The position numbers and the translations under genes were made by a program. A stretch of 64,000 nt of DNA from Deinococcus alpinitundrae (GTDB lineage: Bacteria > Deinococcota > Deinococci > Deinococcales > Deinococcaceae), in the NCBI RefSeq assembly GCF_009982895.1, contig NZ_WXZL01000014.1:1-64000 (forward strand), in the 5' to 3' direction. Position 1 is the first letter of the stretch. Each line of letters opens with the position of its first letter. Shown piece by piece: positions 30,892 through 41,279 of this stretch. The notes under the pieces were generated by a model that saw only the letters and a program-made list of their open reading frames with translations, had not been told where the DNA came from and ran no database searches.

Positions 30892-33800
30892 TCAGGGCAG
30901 CTTCAGCGGCGCGCTGAACGTCGCCCTGCGGCTCTCGGCGTCGCTGCCGATGGTGTTGGCGCCTGGCGGCGTGCTGCCCGCATCCGGCACGATGTCGCCT
31001 GCGCCGTAGCCGTCGCCGCCGAAGATGCCGCCGAAGAGGTTGACGCCGCCCGCCGGTTTGCCGCTCAGCCCCAGCGCCGTCCAGGGAATGGCGACTTCTA
31101 CTGTCTGGTCGGGCAGGCTGCCACTGGACGCCGCCAGGTAGCTGCCGCTGCCCACAACGCTGGTGGCCGCATCGCTGACAACCAGGCGCAGCTCGGGGGC
31201 CTGGTTGCCGTAGCGCGCCAGGAAGAAGTCGGGCTGGGCGGCGCTGAAGGTAGCGGCCTGCTTCCAGGCGTCCAAATCGTCGGCCTTGGTCAGGCCGCCC
31301 GGCTTGACATCCAGGTACAGGATGGCCTTGTTATTGTCGACCTTGTAGGTGTAGGCCAGATACAGGTATTTGGCGTCCACGTCGGTCTGAAGGGTCAGCC
31401 AGTTGTTGCTGTCGCCGAAGACCCCAGCGCTGGGGCTGCTGAGCTTGACCGGAGCCGCTGTCCAGTCCGCGAGGTCGCCGTCAATCTTGTACTTGGTGTC
31501 ACTGGCCGCCGGAATTTTGGGCAGATCGATGATCACGTTCTGGGCCGGAGCGGTGGCCGCCTGAGTTGCGGAAGTGAAGCCCGCCGCGCTGACGGCGAGT
31601 TGACGCGCTCCCGGATTGGTCAGCAGGGTAAAGCTGCCGTCGGTAAAGCTCAGGGCGTAGTTGAGGCCAGCATCCGCGCCGGGGCCGCTGGCGTCGATCA
31701 GCGCGCCCGCGACCAGTTGACCGCCGCCGGTCACCTTGCCCTCGATGCTGGCTGTCGGCACCGGCACGCTGATGAAGTCGTAGGTGGCGCTGTAACTGCT
31801 GCTCTCGCCAGTGTTCAGGGTGCGGTTGTCCTGGTTCGGCCCCTCGTAACCGCTGTTCTTGGCCGCAGCACTGGTGTTGCCGAACTTGAAGGTGATGTCG
31901 CGGTACAGCGGCAGGTTGATGGTGGTCTTCCACAGGCCGCGCGCCGACGGGGTCATCGGGTAGACGATCTGGCTGCCGGTGTCGAAGCGGCGCAGTTCGA
32001 TGGGGCCGTTGCCCTGACTGCGGGCGTCCACCGTGAAGGTGACGGCGGTGGTGGCCGAGGCGCTGGGCGTCGCACTCGCCTTGACCCCGACGCTTTCCTG
32101 GCCCTGGGCATCCACCGTGACCACCCGGAAGGTGTAGGCCACGCCGTTTTGCAGCCCACGCGCCACGAACTTGCCGGTCAAAGCGGCCACCGGCGCGAAG
32201 TTGAGCTGGCTTTCCTGGCCACCTGCCGGCGTGGCGTAGACCCGGTAGCCAGCCACCGCGCCGCCGCTGCTGGGGGTCCAGGTCAGGCCCACCGCGCCGT
32301 CGCCGACCCTGGCGCTGAGCCCTGCCACTTCCGGCAGGTCCGGGTTGACCACCACCGCGCCGCCACCGCTCCCGGCCTGACCGCTGACGATCAAAGCGCT
32401 GCGGGCCGGAACACTGCCGACGAGCTTGTCGCCCGCCGCGCTGAGGCTGCTGGGTTGCCCGGTGATTTCCTTGAGCGGCCCGGCGAAGGTGCCGAGCAGC
32501 GCAATGCCGCCGCCGAGTGTGCCGAGATCGATAGGTGCATTGCTGTTGTTGAGCACCACGACCACCGGCGCGCCGCCCTTGGGCGAGTCCATCACCCGGC
32601 GGTAAGCGTAGACGCCCGCCGAACGGTAGAGTTCCTGCTGCTGACCGCGCCGCAGGGCCGGGTAGTCCTGCCTGGCCTGGGCCAGCGCTGCCAGGCGGCT
32701 TTCGAGCACCGGCATGGCCGGAAACGGCATGTCCTCGCGGTTACCCTCGCCAAGCGGGTAGTTGTAGGGATCACCCTTGCCGGGCAACGCGTCCTCGGTG
32801 CCCTGGTAGATGCTGGGGGTGCCGCGCACGGTGTAGATCAGGCTCAGGGCCAGATTCAGGCGCTGCTGGGCTTCCTCAGCGCTGCCGCCCTTGTTCATCA
32901 CCTGGCTCACGAAGCGGGTCACGTCGTGGTTGTCCACGAAGGTGGTCAGGCGCGAGGCGTCGGGGTACGCGCCGTCCTTGGCGAACACGTCGCCGATGGC
33001 GCTCAGATTGCCGCCCGCGCTGCTGAGCTGATCGGTGACGGCGAAATACAGAGGAAAATCGAAGACGCTGGGCGAGCCGAGCTTCAGGTAGTTGGCCAGG
33101 AACGTCGGGTCACCGTTGAAGACCTCGCCCACCGACCAGATCTGGCTGGCGTCGCCCGCCCCGCCCGCCGCGAAGAACTGCTGCCAGTAGCTGTCGGGCA
33201 CGTGCTGCATGGTGTCGATGCGCAGGCCGTCGATGGCGGTGGTGTTGCGCCAGTAGCGGACGAAATCGTTGAGAAAGGTCGTGACCGCCGGAAGATCCTG
33301 CTTGAAGTCCGGCAACCCCGCCAGCGGGCAATCGGTGCGGGTGTTGGCCGACGCGCTGCACTCGGCATCGGTGTGAAACCACTCGGGATGCGCTTTGGTC
33401 AGGGCCGCGCCGTACCCGGCATGGTTGACCACAATGTCCTGAACGATCTTGAGGTGATTGGCGTGGGCCGCCGCGATCAGGGTCTTGAAGTCGGCCAGCG
33501 AGCCGAAGTGGGGGTCGACCGCCTTGAAATCCTCGGCCCAGTAGCCGTGGTAGCCCGCGAACAGCTTGCCTTTGTTGGGGCCGTCACCCACCGGAATGGC
33601 CGGAACTTGCAGCACCACCGGGCTGACCCACAGGGCCGTGACGCCCAGCGACTTGAAGTACCCCGAGTTGATCTTGTCGGTAATGCCCTTGAAGTCGCCG
33701 CCGTGCCAGCCCAGCGGGTTGGTCTTGTCGGCCACGTCGCCCGCGTCCCGGTGAGGGCCGTTGTCGTTGCTGGGATCGCCGTTACTGAAGCGGTCGGTCA

Positions 33801-33948
33801 GCGCGAAATAGATCACCTCGTCTTGCCAGGGCGTCGCCGCGCCGCTTGGAGGCGTCAGGGTATTGCACGCCGAAAGGGTGACCGTCAAGGCGGCCACCGC
33901 TCCCAGCTGCCTGGAAAGCCGCCGCTTGCTGAGCAACATGAGTTTCAT
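30892..33948 (-). CDS. secreted GH13 alpha-amylase-like lipoprotein, multidomain
   Basis: A 1018-residue extracellular glucan hydrolase. The lipoprotein signal ends in LSAC. The GH13 barrel spans roughly residues 40-480 with the nucleophile in DGLRIDTMQH, acid/base Glu in WSVGEVFNG and the third Asp in FVDNHDVTRF. After it come a fibronectin-III-like domain, a starch-binding-like beta domain (about 640-735), a carboxypeptidase-regulatory-like domain and a C-terminal CBM9/DOMON-like domain as seen in glucodextranase or pullulanase families. The sugar specificity (amylase, neopullulanase or glucodextranase-like) is not settled. It is a single gene ending at the shared terminator. Confidence 0.88.
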   Translation of the reverse strand: MKLMLLSKRRLSRQLGAVAALTVTLSACNTLTPPSGAATPWQDEVIYFALTDRFSNGDPSNDNGPHRDAGDVADKTNPLGWHGGDFKGITDKINSGYFKSLGVTALWVSPVVLQVPAIPVGDGPNKGKLFAGYHGYWAEDFKAVDPHFGSLADFKTLIAAAHANHLKIVQDIVVNHAGYGAALTKAHPEWFHTDAECSASANTRTDCPLAGLPDFKQDLPAVTTFLNDFVRYWRNTTAIDGLRIDTMQHVPDSYWQQFFAAGGAGDASQIWSVGEVFNGDPTFLANYLKLGSPSVFDFPLYFAVTDQLSSAGGNLSAIGDVFAKDGAYPDASRLTTFVDNHDVTRFVSQVMNKGGSAEEAQQRLNLALSLIYTVRGTPSIYQGTEDALPGKGDPYNYPLGEGNREDMPFPAMPVLESRLAALAQARQDYPALRRGQQQELYRSAGVYAYRRVMDSPKGGAPVVVVLNNSNAPIDLGTLGGGIALLGTFAGPLKEITGQPSSLSAAGDKLVGSVPARSALIVSGQAGSGGGAVVVNPDLPEVAGLSARVGDGAVGLTWTPSSGGAVAGYRVYATPAGGQESQLNFAPVAALTGKFVARGLQNGVAYTFRVVTVDAQGQESVGVKASATPSASATTAVTFTVDARSQGNGPIELRRFDTGSQIVYPMTPSARGLWKTTINLPLYRDITFKFGNTSAAAKNSGYEGPNQDNRTLNTGESSSYSATYDFISVPVPTASIEGKVTGGGQLVAGALIDASGPGADAGLNYALSFTDGSFTLLTNPGARQLAVSAAGFTSATQAATAPAQNVIIDLPKIPAASDTKYKIDGDLADWTAAPVKLSSPSAGVFGDSNNWLTLQTDVDAKYLYLAYTYKVDNNKAILYLDVKPGGLTKADDLDAWKQAATFSAAQPDFFLARYGNQAPELRLVVSDAATSVVGSGSYLAASSGSLPDQTVEVAIPWTALGLSGKPAGGVNLFGGIFGGDGYGAGDIVPDAGSTPPGANTIGSDAESRRATFSAPLKLP

Positions 33949-34004
33949 AAGTCTGCTCTATTTGAGGACAAGCCGGGGAAGGTGTCAAGCGGATGCGGGC
34001 CACT

Positions 34005-35096
34005 TCACAATGTCTGGTGCCCGTTGAGCCGGATATAAACGGCACGCACGGTCTGCTCCAGCGTCCCGGAACTGCCGCGCAGATCGAGCAGCCGGGCCAC
34101 CACGTCGGCCTCCAGCCCCGCGTGACCGCAGGCCCGCCACAGCGCGTAATGTACGATGCTGGTTCCAGGGCGCGCGCCGCCCACCGGGGTCCAGACGCCC
34201 TGCAACTCAGGGCTCAGCGCGGCGGCAAACTGCACCACCTCGCTCTCCAAGCGGCGCAGTTCCTTCTGAAGTTGCCCCACCGAGCGCACGCCGACGTAAT
34301 CGAGGATGCTGGCCAGGCGCTGTGGGCGCTCGGGGTCGGGCCAGTCGCCCAGCAGCGGCACCTCCAGGGCGCGGGCCACCGCCAGATCGAGGCCGTGGAT
34401 GAAGGGGTCGCCCGTTAAATAGGCCATACTCTGGGCGTCCACGAACACGCCGTCAGGATTCTCGGCGATGCGCTCCGGCAAGTCGGCCACGTAGTCCTGC
34501 GAGAGCCGGTGAATCGCCATGAACTCCTCGTCGGCCATTTCCAGCAGACCCGCCAGCCGGTAAAAGCGCCGCTGCACTTCCCTCGGCACGGCGGCGCGGC
34601 TCTTGTAGCCCAGATCGTGCTCGATCTCGGCCCAGGCGTGTTGCAGGATGCTGCGGATCTGAACCTCGAATCTCGGTGACAGCCCGCCGATGTACTCGCG
34701 GCTGACAAAACGCATCACATAATGCACCCCCAGGTAGCCGAAGCGGTCGGGGTCGTGAACCTTGCTCTTGTCGATACTGTTGTCCCAGTCGATTTCGAAG
34801 ACCGCTTCGAGCGCCCGCGCCACCGCTGCCACGTCCTGCTCGAAATAGGTGATGATCCGCAGGCCCACCAGATCGGTCACGTCGCCGAGATGAACATAAC
34901 GCCCCGGCTTGCGGCGCATCTTCTCGCGCAGACTGCTGGGCGTCTTGAGCCGCGAGGTGAGGTGGTGAATTTTGATCCCCGCGCCCTCGATCAGGCCCTC
35001 GATGAGGCGCATGGCGTCCTCGCGCAGTGCGGCGTAGATGCCCTGTTCGGCGCGGTAGTCGGCCAGAATCTCGGTGGCGGCGGGCGAGAAGTCCAC
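34005..35096 (-). CDS. stand-alone RelA/SpoT-domain (pp)pGpp synthetase-like protein
   Basis: A 363-residue protein with a Rel/Spo nucleotidyltransferase domain (about 20-200): [19 protein letters not shown], then [11 protein letters not shown], and the signature [20 protein letters not shown], close to small alarmone synthetases. No HD hydrolase domain, TGS or ACT domain is present. The C-terminal 150 residues are unassigned. Start placed at the GTG at 35096 because the domain begins there; no ATG is available and the open frame upstream to 35177 reads as junk. It is divergent from the ferritin-like gene across a 365-base gap. The reaction product (ppGpp or another pyrophosphorylated nucleotide) is not known. 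Confidence 0.82.
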   Translation of the reverse strand: MDFSPAATEILADYRAEQGIYAALREDAMRLIEGLIEGAGIKIHHLTSRLKTPSSLREKMRRKPGRYVHLGDVTDLVGLRIITYFEQDVAAVARALEAVFEIDWDNSIDKSKVHDPDRFGYLGVHYVMRFVSREYIGGLSPRFEVQIRSILQHAWAEIEHDLGYKSRAAVPREVQRRFYRLAGLLEMADEEFMAIHRLSQDYVADLPERIAENPDGVFVDAQSMAYLTGDPFIHGLDLAVARALEVPLLGDWPDPERPQRLASILDYVGVRSVGQLQKELRRLESEVVQFAAALSPELQGVWTPVGGARPGTSIVHYALWRACGHAGLEADVVARLLDLRGSSGTLEQTVRAVYIRLNGHQTL

Positions 35097-35461
35097 GCCG
35101 CATGCTAGAGCAGGTCGCCGGAACGCCGGGAGACGCGCCACACATGTCCCCGCAGACGTCTCGGCCTGCTGTGGCAAGTCACGGATTGGTCTGGTAAAAG
35201 CAGATTCGTCGGCCTGGCCTGCGGGTTGAGATTGTTCGACTGTATTTTTTAGTTCCGGCTAAACTATGATTTAGGATCACTTCACCCCCCGTAGAATTTA
35301 GAGGAACTTCATCCAAGACGGATATGCTGCAAACCCTACATCCAATCCGGTACTCTCCGCTTACAACACAGTGTCGGTTACCTCTCAAAGCCCTCTCGCG
35401 AGTGAGCCGGATTGTCCACGTTGTGTTTGTTCGGTGTCATCTCGAACACCAAGGAGTTCCT
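35097..35461. other. 365-base divergent regulatory gap
   Basis: AT-richer than its surroundings. Holds the TTTAG/CTAAA array described separately (35248-35301). The ferritin-like gene's AAGGAG-type ribosome binding site is at 35450-35457. A palindrome CTCTCGCGAG is at 35394-35403. No ORF with coding character is seen. Confidence 0.6.
35248..35301. promoter_or_regulatory. array of alternating TTTAG/CTAAA half-sites
   Basis: TTTAG at 35248, CTAAA at 35259, TTTAG at 35270 (each 11 bases apart) and TTTAG again at 35297. Helical phasing of inverted half-sites suggests cooperative binding by a dimeric regulator between the divergent RelA-like and ferritin-like genes. No regulator is identified. 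Confidence 0.4.
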
Positions 35462-36460
35462 ATGAGCGAAGATCGTAAGTTGCCCAACCGCCGTCAGTTC
35501 CTTTCCGCCGCTGGACTGATGGGAGCCGGAGCCGTGCTGGCCTCGTGCGCGCCTGCTATCGCCGCTCCTACCAAGGCCAACCTTGACGTTGAAATCCTGA
35601 ACTTCGCCCTGAACCTGGAGTACCTGGAAGCGGCGTTCTACCTGGCCGTCACTGGTCGTCTGGGCGAACTCGAAGCGCTCGAACCCGGTAATACGAACGC
35701 CATCATCCTGCCTACCGGCACGACCCCTGCCGGCGGCAGCGCGGTTCAACCGGCCTTCACAGGTGCGCGTAGCGGCGGCATGACCTTCGCCAGCGCGGAC
35801 GTCAAGTCGCGCGCCAACGAAATTGCCACCGACGAACTGAACCACGTCAAGTTCCTGCGTAAAGCGTTGGGAAGTAGCGCCGCTCCCCGTCCCACACTGG
35901 ACATTGGCCCGGCCTTCGGTGTCGCTGCCGTCGCCGCAACTGGTGCCGGTGCAGCCAGCGCCTTCAGCCCCTACACCACCGAACCCAGTGCCGATCTGTA
36001 CTTCCTGCACGGCGCATTCATCTTTGAAGATGTGGGCGTCACCGCTTACAAGGGCGCAGCCCGCTTCATCTACGACGACACCGCCAATGGCAACCTTGAG
36101 CAGGCCGCTGGAATTCTGGCTGTCGAGGCATACCATGCTGGCGAAATCCGCAGCCTGCTCTACCCCTATAGGGCCGCCCAAACTGGCTTCGGGATCGACG
36201 TGCAGACCCTGATTCAGAAGATCAGCGACCTGCGCGACGCCCTCGACGGAAGTGTTGACATGGACCAGGGTCTCGTCAACGCCGACGGCAGCGCCAATAT
36301 CGTACCTACCGACAGCAACGCAATAGCCTTCAGCCGTACACCGCGTCAGGTCGCCAACATCGTCTTCGGACAGGCTGGCGCTGGTAAGGGCCTGTTCTTC
36401 CCCAACGGTTTGAGCAACTTCCCCAACGGCAACTCCTACGCCAAGATCCTGGCCATCTGA
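35462..36460 (+). CDS. Tat-exported ferritin-like domain protein
   Basis: A 332-residue protein with a twin-arginine signal (NRRQFLSAAGLMGAGAV) running into a lipobox-like LASC, so it is probably exported folded and may be lipid-anchored. The rest fits the Ferritin_2 domain (PF13668), which includes the plant desiccation-related protein PCC13-62. Long helices carry LNLEYLEAAFY, DELNHVKFLRKAL and VEAYHAGEIRSLL, whose Glu and His residues could form a di-metal site. A role in metal or oxidative stress on drying is inferred from the family. It has a good AAGGAG site and its own terminator. Confidence 0.82.
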   Translation: MSEDRKLPNRRQFLSAAGLMGAGAVLASCAPAIAAPTKANLDVEILNFALNLEYLEAAFYLAVTGRLGELEALEPGNTNAIILPTGTTPAGGSAVQPAFTGARSGGMTFASADVKSRANEIATDELNHVKFLRKALGSSAAPRPTLDIGPAFGVAAVAATGAGAASAFSPYTTEPSADLYFLHGAFIFEDVGVTAYKGAARFIYDDTANGNLEQAAGILAVEAYHAGEIRSLLYPYRAAQTGFGIDVQTLIQKISDLRDALDGSVDMDQGLVNADGSANIVPTDSNAIAFSRTPRQVANIVFGQAGAGKGLFFPNGLSNFPNGNSYAKILAI

Positions 36461-36478
36461 GTTACTGAACTTCCAAAG

Positions 36479-36505
36479 CGGCTCCCTTCACCGGGGGCCG
36501 TTTTT
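36479..36505 (+). terminator. intrinsic terminator after the ferritin-like gene
   Basis: CGGCTCCC and GGGGGCCG (one G-T pair) form the stem, followed by TTTTT. It begins 18 bases after the stop codon. Confidence 0.85.
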
Positions 36506-36597
36506 CATGGCTACCCTCAATTGTCTGCCCTGCCCCGCCTCTTTTCTGGCTCAAGCCGCTAGAATGCGGTCAAGGCGCAAGCAAGCGCCCCCACCAC

Positions 36598-36701
36598 ACC
36601 CATCCAGAAGCGCCCGAGAGACCTGGCTCAACGACGGCGCGGCAACCTCTCCCCCATTTCGGAAAAGGTGCTCAACGCCAGCCTGCACGCCAACGATGGC
36701 T
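36598..36701 (+). promoter_or_regulatory. SAM-I (S-box) riboswitch upstream of metH
   Basis: The conserved S-box blocks occur in order: GAGAGACCTGGCTC (36616-36629), GGCAACC (36641-36647) and GGTGCTCAACGCCAGC (36667-36682), with closing P1 bases CCAT (36600-36603) and ATGG (36696-36699). This is the aptamer family that binds S-adenosylmethionine and shuts off methionine genes, which fits metH and metF downstream. A TAGAAT box at 36560-36565 is a likely -10. A terminator follows at 36757. The paired stems were judged by eye only. Confidence 0.82.
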
Positions 36702-36756
36702 TCCGGAGTTTTCACCCGGCGCAGGAACGATGGAGCATTCCGGCACACCGAGATGG

Positions 36757-36786
36757 CCGCCCCGCTCCCCTGCGAGGGCGGTTTTT
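36757..36786 (+). terminator. riboswitch-controlled terminator before metH
   Basis: CCGCCC (36757-36762) and GGGCGG (36776-36781), then TTTTT. It lies between the SAM aptamer and the metH start, in the position of an S-box expression platform. Confidence 0.75.
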
Positions 36787-36840
36787 GACGCTCAGACCAG
36801 TCCACACCAGACGGGCCGACAACAGAAACGAGGACACCCC

Positions 36841-39800
36841 ATGACCCATGCCCGCACCCTGAACGAACTCGCTCAAGAACGCATCCTGATTCTGGACGGC
36901 GCGTGGGGCACCATGTTTCAGCGCGAGGACCTCACCGAGGCCGATTACCGCCGCCCCGAATTCGCCTGGGACCGGCAGTACAAGGGAAACCACGACCTCT
37001 TGCAACTGACCAGACCCGATTTGCTGCGCAAAATTCACGCGCTGTACTTCGAGGCAGGGGCCGACATCACCAAGACCAACACCTTTTCAAGTACGGTGAT
37101 CGCGCAAGCGGATTACGGTCTGGAGCATCTGGTCGACGAGCTGAACGTGAAAGCCGCCCGGATCGCCCGCGAGGTGGCCGACGAGTTCGAGGCCAGGGAC
37201 GGCAAGCCGCGTTTCGTGGCCGGGTCCATCGGGCCGACCAACCGCACCGCCACCCTTTCGCCCGACGTGGAGCGCCCCGAATTCCGGGCGGTGACTTACG
37301 ACGATCTGCACGACGCTTACGCCCAGCAGATTCGCGGCTTGCTGAAGGGCGGGGCCGATCTGCTGTTGATCGAGACGATTTTCGACACCCTGAATGCCAA
37401 AGCTGCCCTGTTTGCGGTGGAAACGGTCTTTGCCGAACTCGGGCGGCGCGTGCCGGTGATGGTTTCCGGCACCATCACCGATGCCTCGGGCCGCACCCTG
37501 TCCGGGCAGACGCCGGAGGCTTTCGCGGTGAGCGTGGCGCACGCCAGGCCCTTCAGCTTGGGCCTCAACTGCGCCCTGGGAGCCGATCACCTGCGCCCCT
37601 ATCTGCGCTCGATTGCCGAGAATACCGAGTCCCTGGTCAGTGTTCACCCGAACGCCGGGCTGCCCAACGCTTTCGGCGAGTACGAGGAGTTGCCCGAACA
37701 CACCGCCGAGGTGCTGAGAACCTTTGCCGAGGAGGGCCTGCTGAACATCGTGGGCGGTTGCTGCGGCACCACGCCCGAACACATCAGGCAGATCGCGGCG
37801 GCGGTGGCCCCCTACGCGCCACGCGGCCCGAAAAAGCTCGCGCCGTTTTTGCGGCTCAGCGGTCTGGAGAGCTTCGCCGTGACGCCGGAAACCAACTTCG
37901 TCAACGTGGGCGAGCGCACCAACGTCACCGGCAGCCCCAAATTCGCCAAGCACATCCTGGCGGGCGATTACGACGCCGGACTCAAGATCGCCCGCCAACA
38001 GGTGCAGAACGGCGCGCAGGTCATCGACGTGAATTTCGACGAGGGCATGCTCGACGGCGAGGCGGCCATGATTCATTTCCTGAATCTGCTGGCCGGAGAA
38101 CCTGACATTTCCCGCGTGCCGTTCATGCTGGATTCGAGCCGCTGGAGCATTCTCGAAGCCGGACTCAAGCGGGTGCAGGGCAAGGCGGTGGTCAATTCCA
38201 TCTCGCTGAAAGACGGCGAGGAGGAGTTCCTGAAGCGGGCCAGATTGCTGCGCCGGTATGGGGCTGCCGCCGTGGTCATGGCCTTCGACGAGACCGGGCA
38301 GGCCGACAACCTGGAGCGCCGCCAGGAAATCTGCACGCGGGCCTACACGCTGCTGACCGAGCAGGCCGATTTCCCACCGCAGGACATCATCTTCGACCCC
38401 AACGTGCTGACCGTCGCCACCGGCATGAGCGAGCACGACCGCTACGCGCTGGACTTCATCGAGGCGACCCGCTGGATCAAACGCAACCTGCCGGGCGCGA
38501 AGGTGTCGGGCGGCATCAGCAACGTGTCGTTCAGTTTCCGGGGCAACAACCACGTGCGCGAGGCGATGCACGCGGTGTTTCTGTATCACGCCATTCGCGC
38601 CGGGCTGGACATGGGCATCGTGAACGCCGGAATGCTGGCGGTCTACGACGACATCGAGCCGGAACTGAAACAGGCCGTCGAGGACGTGATTCTGGCCCGC
38701 ACACCCGACGCCACCGAGAACCTGATCGAGCTGGCCGAGCGCTACAAGGGCATCAAGCGCGAGGTCAGCGCCGTCAGCGAGTGGCGCGGCGGCAGCGTGC
38801 AGGAGCGCCTCAAGCACGGCCTGATTTCCGGCATCACCGATTTCGTGGACGCGGACGCCGAGGAAGCCTATCAGCTGCTGGGGTCGCCGCTGCAAGTCAT
38901 CGAGGGGCCGTTGATGGACGGCATGAACGTGGTTGGCGATCTGTTCGGGGCCGGGAAGATGTTTTTGCCGCAGGTGGTCAAGTCGGCCCGCGTGATGAAG
39001 AAGGCGGTGGCTTACCTGATGCCTTACCTGGAAGCCGAGAAGGCAGGCGGCAGCACCAGCAAGGGCCGCATCGTGCTGGCGACGGTCAAGGGCGATGTGC
39101 ACGACATCGGCAAGAACATCGTGGGTGTGGTGCTGGCCTGCAACGGCTTCGAGGTGACTGACCTGGGCGTGATGGTCAGCGCCGAGAAGGTGCTGGACGC
39201 TGCCAAAGAACTGAATGCCGACATCATCGGGCTGAGTGGGCTGATCACGCCGAGCCTCGACGAGATGGCGAACGTGGCCCGCGAGATGACCCGGCGCGGC
39301 CTCACCACCCCGCTGATGATCGGCGGCGCGACGACCAGCCGGGCGCACACGGCGGTCAAGATCGACCCGGCCTACAACGGTGGCCCCGTCGTACACGTGC
39401 TGGACGCCAGCCGGGCAGTGGGCGTGGCGGGCGATTTGATTCAGCACCGCGAAAAAATCACGGAGCGCATCAAAGCCGAGTACGACACCCTGCGCGAGCG
39501 GCACGGTGAGCGCAACATCCGTCTGCTGAGCATCGATGAAGCCCGCAAGAGAGCGCCCAAGATCGAAGACAAACCCGCCCCCGCTCCCCAGCAGCCGGGC
39601 CGCACGGTCATCGAACAGGACCTCGGGGAGTTGCTGGCCTTCATCGACTGGACGCCGTTTTTCATCGCCTGGGAGATGCCCGGCGTGTACCCCAAGATTC
39701 TGCGCGACCCCTCGGTGGGCGTGGAGGCCCGCAAGCTGTACGAGGACGGCAAGGCGCTGCTGGCGAAGATCATAGAAGACGGCAGCTTCACGGCTCGCGG

Positions 39801-40500
39801 GGTGATCGGGCTATGGCCTGCGCGGCGGGTGGGCGACGACATTACCCTGCCCGAACACCATACCGCCTTTCACACCCTGCGCCAGCAGCGCGACCAGAGT
39901 GTGCCCAACGCCGCCCTGGCCGACTTCGTGAGCGAGTCGCCCGACTGGATCGGGGGCTTTGCAGTGGGCATTCACGGAGCCGAAGAACTGGCGAGCGAGT
40001 ACGCGGCGGCCCACGACGATTACAACTCGATCATGGTGAAGGCCCTGGCCGACCGACTGGCCGAAGCGTTCGCCGAGAAATTGCACCAGGACGTGCGTCG
40101 CCAGTACTGGGGCTACGCACAGGGCGAAACCCTCAGCGGCGACGATCTGATTAAGGAGCGCTACCGGGGCATCCGGCCCGCCCCCGGGTATCCGGCCCAG
40201 CCCGACCACACCGAGAAGCGCACCCTGTTTGCCCTGCTGGACGCCGAAAGCACCGGCATGCAGCTGACCGAGAGCTGCGCCATGCTGCCCGCCGCCGCCG
40301 TGTCGGGCCTGTATCTGGCGCACCCCGACAGCAAGTACCTGGCGCTAGGCCGCATCGGGCGCGATCAGGTGGCCGATTACGCGGTTCGCAAAGGCTGGAC
40401 GCTCGACGTTGCCGAAAAATGGCTCGCGCCCAACCTGGCATATGACCCACAGCCGAGCAGTCCGCCGCCCGCCACCGTCCCCGAAGTGGTGACGGCGTGA
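36841..40500 (+). CDS. metH: cobalamin-dependent methionine synthase
   Basis: Transfers a methyl group from methyl-THF to homocysteine through methylcobalamin. All four modules are present in 1219 residues: homocysteine domain with zinc ligands Cys244, Cys307 and Cys308; pterin-binding domain (about 355-620); B12 cap and Rossmann domains with the DVHDIG motif at 752-757 whose His754 ligates cobalt; and the SAM reactivation domain (about 900-1219, [15 protein letters not shown]). The start is the ATG at 36841 ([10 protein letters not shown]), since the open frame upstream runs through the terminator. It overlaps metF by four bases. Control by the SAM riboswitch is expected. Confidence 0.97.
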   Translation: MTHARTLNELAQERILILDGAWGTMFQREDLTEADYRRPEFAWDRQYKGNHDLLQLTRPDLLRKIHALYFEAGADITKTNTFSSTVIAQADYGLEHLVDELNVKAARIAREVADEFEARDGKPRFVAGSIGPTNRTATLSPDVERPEFRAVTYDDLHDAYAQQIRGLLKGGADLLLIETIFDTLNAKAALFAVETVFAELGRRVPVMVSGTITDASGRTLSGQTPEAFAVSVAHARPFSLGLNCALGADHLRPYLRSIAENTESLVSVHPNAGLPNAFGEYEELPEHTAEVLRTFAEEGLLNIVGGCCGTTPEHIRQIAAAVAPYAPRGPKKLAPFLRLSGLESFAVTPETNFVNVGERTNVTGSPKFAKHILAGDYDAGLKIARQQVQNGAQVIDVNFDEGMLDGEAAMIHFLNLLAGEPDISRVPFMLDSSRWSILEAGLKRVQGKAVVNSISLKDGEEEFLKRARLLRRYGAAAVVMAFDETGQADNLERRQEICTRAYTLLTEQADFPPQDIIFDPNVLTVATGMSEHDRYALDFIEATRWIKRNLPGAKVSGGISNVSFSFRGNNHVREAMHAVFLYHAIRAGLDMGIVNAGMLAVYDDIEPELKQAVEDVILARTPDATENLIELAERYKGIKREVSAVSEWRGGSVQERLKHGLISGITDFVDADAEEAYQLLGSPLQVIEGPLMDGMNVVGDLFGAGKMFLPQVVKSARVMKKAVAYLMPYLEAEKAGGSTSKGRIVLATVKGDVHDIGKNIVGVVLACNGFEVTDLGVMVSAEKVLDAAKELNADIIGLSGLITPSLDEMANVAREMTRRGLTTPLMIGGATTSRAHTAVKIDPAYNGGPVVHVLDASRAVGVAGDLIQHREKITERIKAEYDTLRERHGERNIRLLSIDEARKRAPKIEDKPAPAPQQPGRTVIEQDLGELLAFIDWTPFFIAWEMPGVYPKILRDPSVGVEARKLYEDGKALLAKIIEDGSFTARGVIGLWPARRVGDDITLPEHHTAFHTLRQQRDQSVPNAALADFVSESPDWIGGFAVGIHGAEELASEYAAAHDDYNSIMVKALADRLAEAFAEKLHQDVRRQYWGYAQGETLSGDDLIKERYRGIRPAPGYPAQPDHTEKRTLFALLDAESTGMQLTESCAMLPAAAVSGLYLAHPDSKYLALGRIGRDQVADYAVRKGWTLDVAEKWLAPNLAYDPQPSSPPPATVPEVVTA

Positions 40501-41279
40501 CCTCGGTGCTGGCCGAACCCGTGCAGACCGTTCCCAAACAGACCCGCGTGAGCGTGGAGCTGGTGCCGCGCAGCCGCACGTCGCTGACGAGCGAGCTGGC
40601 CGAGCTGCGTGCCGAACTCGGCAGCGTGCAGACCGTCAACATTCCCGATTTTCTGCGCTACCGGATGCGCAGCTGGGAAGGCTGCCGGATGGCCCGCGAA
40701 CATCTGCCGGAAGCCATTCCACACATCCGGGCCATTGACATCAACCCGCGTGAGCCGCTGAAGATGGCCGACTTTCTGCGCCAGCACGACATCCGTGAGG
40801 TGCTGGTCATCGAGGGCGACGCGCCAAGCGACATGAGCAGCCACACCTTCGACGTGACCTCACTCGACATCATCCGCAAGTTCCGGCGTGAGCTGCCTGA
40901 GATCGCCGTCTGGGCGGGCCTCGACCCTTACCGCCAGAGCTTTGCCCGTGAGCGCGACTACGCCGAGGCCAAACTGGAAGCGGGTGCGGTGGGCTTTTTT
41001 ACCCAGCCGTTCTTCGACCGCCGATTGATGGACATCTGGGCCGAGCTGCTGCCCACCAAACAGGTCTTCTGGGGCGCGACCTCGGTGACCACCGAGCGCA
41101 GCCTGAGCTACTGGCAAAACCGCAACAAGGCAGTGTTTCCGAGTAGTTTCGAGCCAACCCTGGCCTGTAACCGGGCCTGGGCACAGGACGTGCTGACGTT
41201 CGCGCAGGAGGTCGGCGGCCACGTCTACTTCATGCCGATCAAGGAAAGTGTCCGCGAGTACCTGGGCGGCATTCTGTGA
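40497..41279 (+). CDS. metF: methylenetetrahydrofolate reductase family protein
   Basis: A 260-residue protein that reads like a short, divergent [13 protein letters not shown] near the start in place of the SFEFFPP motif, LVIEGDAP, the barrel strand pattern and [12 protein letters not shown] (the conserved folate-binding stretch). It would supply methyl-THF to MetH, whose stop it overlaps (GTGA). The first 15 residues are poorly conserved. It is shorter than typical bacterial MetF (about 290), but the core residues appear intact. The next gene (DinB) overlaps its stop in the same way. Confidence 0.83.
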   Translation: MTSVLAEPVQTVPKQTRVSVELVPRSRTSLTSELAELRAELGSVQTVNIPDFLRYRMRSWEGCRMAREHLPEAIPHIRAIDINPREPLKMADFLRQHDIREVLVIEGDAPSDMSSHTFDVTSLDIIRKFRRELPEIAVWAGLDPYRQSFARERDYAEAKLEAGAVGFFTQPFFDRRLMDIWAELLPTKQVFWGATSVTTERSLSYWQNRNKAVFPSSFEPTLACNRAWAQDVLTFAQEVGGHVYFMPIKESVREYLGGIL

